From positions 37,537-47,952 of the forward strand of contig NWUY0300019737.1 in the NCBI GenBank assembly GCA_004151065.3: a stretch of DNA of 10,416 bases. The letters are read 5' to 3'. Positions 7,347 to 10,416 of the stretch are shown here, one piece after another. Position 1 is the stretch's first letter, and every line of letters begins with the position of its first letter. This stretch comes from Larix sibirica. Taxonomy: Eukaryota; Streptophyta; Pinopsida; Pinales; Pinaceae. The notes beneath the pieces were generated by a model. The model was not told the origin of the DNA. It ran no database searches and saw nothing but the letters and a program-made list of their open reading frames with translations. The position numbers and the translations under genes were made by a program.

Positions 7347-7504
7347 TCTTGACCGTTGAGATATGGAGGTAGATGAAGGGTCATTAGAAAAGTAATAGAA
7401 GGAGAAAGTGAGAGTGAAGAGGTACATTTTTCCAAGAGAGTTGGAGAGAAGAGATGAAAGGAAAAGAGGAGAAACAAGAAGGATTGGTGCAAATCCCAAG
7501 GAGT
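7347..7504 (+). other. Junction segment between LINE-like relic and integrase
   Basis: About 160 bases, purine-rich from 7375 (many GAAG and GGAGA strings), separate the ORF1-like relic from the first recognisable integrase residues. No reverse transcriptase, RNase H or N-terminal integrase sequence is seen, so a breakpoint between the two elements lies in or near this segment. Confidence 0.5.
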
Positions 7505-8457
7505 GTAAGAGCTTGTGTTGAGTGTCAAAAATTTGCAGGTAAACAAAAACTGCTTTCTCTTCCTCTGAAACCTATTGCAGTGAATGAACCCTTTCAGCAG
7601 TGGGGGTTGGATTTTGTAGGAGATATCAATCCCCACTCGAGTGGGAAGCATAAATATATTTTGACAGCCACTGATTTTTCCACAAGATGGGTAGAGGCGA
7701 TTCCCACTAGGAAGGCAACTGATAAAGTAATAATTAACTTCCTAGAAGAGAATATCCTAAGCAGGTTTGGCTGCCCAAGAAAGCTCATAATTGACAATGT
7801 TGCAGCCTTTAAGTCTCATGAGATGGTGCATTTTTGTGAAAGGCATAACATAATACTTAAATAATCCACACCATATTACCCACAAGGTAATGGTTTGGCC
7901 GAGTCAACCAATAAAATCCTAGTCGATAATATCAAAAAGTTGCTATTGCAGAATAAAAGAGCATGGGACAACAAGTTAAAATATGCTCTCTGGGAAGATC
8001 CGGTGACAACTAAAAAGGCTACTGGCACATCTCCCTTTCAACTAGTTTATGGTATTGACGTTGTTTTTCCAATACAACTTGGTCTTCCAATGATGAAATT
8101 CACGCAAGATGATATGGAAGAACCCAATGAAGTTCGGAGAATAATTTTCCAATAATTGAGCTACAACAGGAGAGAGAATTGCTAGCAGAAAAAGATCAAA
8201 CACACATGGATAAAGTAAATGCGGTGTTTGATAAAAAGATCAAAGAAGACACTTTCCTTTCTGGTGATATGGTTCTTATATGGAATCTACGGAGAGATGA
8301 AAAATCTAAACATGGAAAATTTGATCATTTATGGTTGGGTCCTTTCATAATTGTTAAGGTTTTGGGAAATAATACATTTGTGCTACAAAATCTAGAAGGA
8401 GAAGAAATTGCAGGCCCAATAAATGGGCGATTTCTGAAACATTTTTACACTTACTAG
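7505..8457 (+). pseudogene. Ty3/gypsy-type integrase, 5'-truncated and disrupted
   Basis: Integrase joins retroelement cDNA to chromosomal DNA. The fragment starts at the second half of the zinc-binding HHCC domain: VRACVECQKF supplies both cysteines, but the two histidines are missing. The catalytic core keeps its acidic triad: Asp in LDFVGD (codon 7610-7612), Asp in IIDNVAAF (7793-7795) and Glu in GNGLAESTNK (7901-7903), with 35 residues between the last two (D-D-35-E). The usual Gly after DN is Val. A TAA at 7862-7864 precedes STPYYPQGNG. The frame continues through TGTSPFQLVYG and changes by one base near 8145; the C-terminal part resumes with ELQQEREL, LSGDMVLIW, HLWLGPFIIVKVL and INGRFLKHFY, an SH3-like DNA-binding module, ending at TAG 8455-8457. 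No chromodomain is visible. The sequence belongs to the plant Ty3/gypsy group; the lineage is not certain. Confidence 0.92.
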
Positions 8458-9308
8458 GGTCCTGGATGAGCTTGTCTCATTGTAGATATCGGTGAGTTTC
8501 CAAGTTTGTTGAATAAGACTCCAACCTAATGGATTTGTAAAGATCAGTAGTTCTGCTTTTATTGTTGACAATGATTATAATGGCACTTGGTCTTCAGTTC
8601 TTGGCATCTCACAGGGAGAATGCCACCCCCATATGGAGCCAGATGTTAGTCCTAGGTCTGTCAACCTACCTTTTTATTTTTATTCCCCAATTTGTTATTT
8701 TTTGAACTTATTTTAGCTCAGTTTTATTGCTTAATAATTACATTACATTGCGTTTGGTATTGTTTTGCATTTTAAGTTTAATGTTAGTGTTATCCTGGGT
8801 CTTAATATTTGTAGATCTCAAACATATTTGTATGTTTTAAATGATTTCATAAGTCAAAATTTGTCCTAAGAAGTAAAGTATTGATGTTTGAAAAAACATG
8901 TTATGCTTTGGCACATTCCGACAGCGCATGGTGTCATTTCTCTTCATATGCACGCTGCCAGAATGAGGAATTGTGAACAAAGTTAATTTGGGCGCATTCC
9001 CAATAATGATTGCAAATCAAAACTTTGGGAAATAGTTTTATACTTTGAAATGAAAGGTTTTTATGATCCATGAATGGTTAATTCAGATTCAATGCTCCTG
9101 TCTTTCAAATTATTAGAGCTCTACTATGTGCTAATTTCCGATTGGTTGTAAGTTCTTGGTTTTATGTCAAAGATTGTGCACCTTCTCCCGTATCCATGCA
9201 CTCCACTTTGGCTTGATTTTCATTATCAAAGATTAAGGTTCTTAAACGAACTGGTATTCAACACCTTCATTACCCATAACCTGCAATGAAAAATGATAAA
9301 ATGATAAA
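8458..9308. other. Stretch without a recognised gene
   Basis: About 850 bases follow the integrase stop. I see no coding region, no LTR matching those at 1-284 or 2509-3096, and no convincing polypurine tract next to a TG start. The first 200 bases are mixed in composition; 8670-8890 is T-rich. The only structure noted is the imperfect inverted repeat at 8914-8965 and a short ATGATAAA repeat at 9293-9311. If the integrase and the reading frame at 9309 belong to one Ty3/gypsy element, this would be the spacer between pol and an extra downstream ORF, but that is inference. Confidence 0.5.
8914..8965 (+). repeat. Imperfect inverted repeat
   Basis: CATTCCGACAGCG (8914-8926) pairs with CGCTGCCAGAATG (8953-8965) at 11 of 13 positions, giving a GC-rich stem around a loop of about 26 bases. 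It stands out against AT-rich flanks. It could be a foldback of a small element or a chance structure. Confidence 0.6.
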
Positions 9309-10172
9309 ATGAAGAGGCCTAGTGGATTGAGTGGGAAGCTGTTGCGATTCGAGCCCGATAACATGGATTGGGTAAATAAATTTCCACATTGCATGGACAA
9401 ATTGAAGAATGCATGTTGGTTTTCTATGTACGATAGAATTCGAGACCACAATGTTCATGTGATTGAACATTTTTCCTTGAATTTCAAAGGGTTAGTGGTA
9501 GATTTCAATGGATTGGAGTTTCAAGTAACTAAAGAATCAATTGCGACTGCAATTGATGTAGTTCTAGAAGGGGAAAGATGGTTTAAGAAGAACCCTGTCA
9601 ATGAAAATTATAATCAATTTCTTTTGACTCAATATAGAAACCCTGACTGGAGCAAGGGGATTCATAGAACCTGCTTGCTGGAAGAATGACGTGACATCTT
9701 GGATATTGTTCAGCATTATGTGACATGTGAGGAAAGGTTTGCTACAATATTTTTATATCATATGCGGTTCTTGGTGCACATCGCAGTTATCAAAAGGTTA
9801 AATCTTCCTTATTAATTTCTTAAGAGTCTAACAAAAATGGCAACTAGGGTTCAAAACCGTCCTGAACACACTAGTCATAGCGTTTTCCATCATGGGCTAG
9901 TAAAATCGCTGGTGATTTAAGAATTGAGGATATATGATAGATCATGGTCGCATTTTATATTTTGGTCTGGTTTTGATCCTAAACAAAAAGCACCAGAAAA
10001 TGATAAAGATCAAGCTGAATATGAGAAAAGAAAGCGGCCTGGTACTTCAAAGAGAACATTAAATAAATCTCCCAATAGTGATCAAAAGGAAAATTATGCA
10101 CAAAAGGTTATTCCAGAGTATGGGGAATGAGTCAGTCCTAAACCAAAACCTGTTGAAGAGGAGATAGTTGTG
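9309..10172 (+). pseudogene. Decayed long reading frame of unrecognised family
   Basis: One frame from the ATG at 9309 reads for 288 codons with four internal stops: TGA 9687-9689, TAA 9813-9815, TAA 9918-9920 and TGA 10128-10130. It ends at TAA 10173-10175. Coherent protein-like sequence on both sides of each stop shows a former gene. The first 230 residues look globular: KFPHCMDKL, DRIRDHNVHVIEHFSLNF, GLVVDFNGLEFQVTKESIA, GERWFKK, YVTCEERFATIFLYHMRFL, HSVFHHGLVKSL and SWSHFIFWSGFDP. The rest is hydrophilic and rich in Lys, Glu, Asn and Ser. I cannot name the family. The pattern of a VDF-type strand, a helix beginning TKESIA and a Gly-Glu stretch loosely recalls plant mobile-element-associated domains, and I believe similar hypothetical proteins are numerous in gymnosperms; both points are weak. 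An in-frame TAA lies just upstream at 9297, so 9309 is the first possible ATG. It lies on the same strand as the integrase and may be an extra ORF of that element. Confidence 0.6.
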
Positions 10173-10192
10173 TAAACACTTGTTAAATTTGA

Positions 10193-10416
10193 CGAAGAAA
10201 GGATTTCTTGGAAGAAAATCTACCAAAAGGCACTGAAGGTCAACGAAGCCCAACTTCTGATGGCCATGTTGAAAATGTTGAGCAAAGAGAGGAAGCTGAA
10301 AAAGAGTTATCATCCAAGGAGTTTGGACAAGGTACTTCTGAAATGTTACCTTCTCAGCTTGAAAAACCTAATTCTTGCATGTTGAAGCTTAAAAGTATAA
10401 AGAGGAGACCTAAAAC
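10193..10416 (+). pseudogene. Open frame continuing the unrecognised gene in a shifted frame, runs off window
   Basis: After the last stop of the preceding relic, frame 2 is open from 10193 to the window end, 74 codons without a stop. It reads through KDFLEENLPKG, SPTSDGHVENVEQREEAEK and CMLKLKSIKRRPK: acidic, low in hydrophobic residues and ending basic. The composition matches the hydrophilic tail of the preceding frame, so I read it as the same gene after a one-base frameshift near 10185-10195. No domain is recognised. There is no start codon at its beginning, and its end lies outside the window. Confidence 0.45.

Noticed and set aside
7308-7797. Minus-strand open frames opposite the integrase and the junction segment
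   Set aside because: They are antisense to a recognisable integrase and show no domain of their own.
9242-9470. Two overlapping minus-strand frames near the start of the unrecognised gene
   Set aside because: They oppose a longer, more protein-like plus-strand frame and have no recognisable content.
1-10416. CRISPR array, rRNA or tRNA gene, bacterial-type operon
   Set aside because: No regularly spaced short repeats with unique spacers, no cloverleaf or rRNA sequence, and no compact gene arrangement are seen. The tRNA-like string at 3099-3110 is a primer binding site.

Overview
The window looks like nuclear intergenic DNA from a plant with a large, repeat-rich genome, most likely a gymnosperm. 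That reading rests on three things: a plant-type LTR retrotransposon with an initiator-Met tRNA primer site, a plant L1-type ORF1 relic (DUF4283-like), and a GIY-YIG Penelope-like element, a class described in conifers but generally rare or absent in other seed plants. The taxon is inferred, not proven. I see no intact host gene. Every coding region recognised is a broken mobile-element gene.

Layout, left to right. Positions 1-284 are the 3' part of one LTR, followed by a primer binding site and a 2.2 kb internal region without recognisable gag-pol, ending in a polypurine tract (2493-2504). A full LTR (2509-3096, TGTAA...TTACA) follows. A second primer binding site and a second, diverged copy of the internal region (3097-4138 and about 5705-5839) come next. 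The visible order is therefore LTR-internal-LTR-internal, a tandem arrangement of a non-autonomous, LARD-like element. The second internal copy is split by a 5'-truncated Penelope-like element on the minus strand (about 4139-5704). This carries the C-terminal reverse transcriptase/linker region, a GIY-YIG endonuclease with two in-frame TGA codons, and a hammerhead-ribozyme-like fold near its 3' end.

The rest is on the plus strand. It begins with a strong hairpin (5860-5889), then a LINE ORF1-like pseudogene with stops and frameshifts (about 6016-7346), then a Ty3/gypsy integrase lacking its N-terminal part (7505-8457; D-D-35-E triad still readable, one stop and one frameshift). An 850-base stretch without a gene follows. 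The window closes with a decayed long reading frame of unrecognised family (9309-10172) and a further open frame that runs off the end (10193-10416).

These pieces do not form one functional pathway. They are layers of retroelement insertion and decay. The points most worth following up are the ribozyme-like motif of the Penelope-like element, the tandem LTR structure, and the unrecognised reading frame downstream of the integrase.
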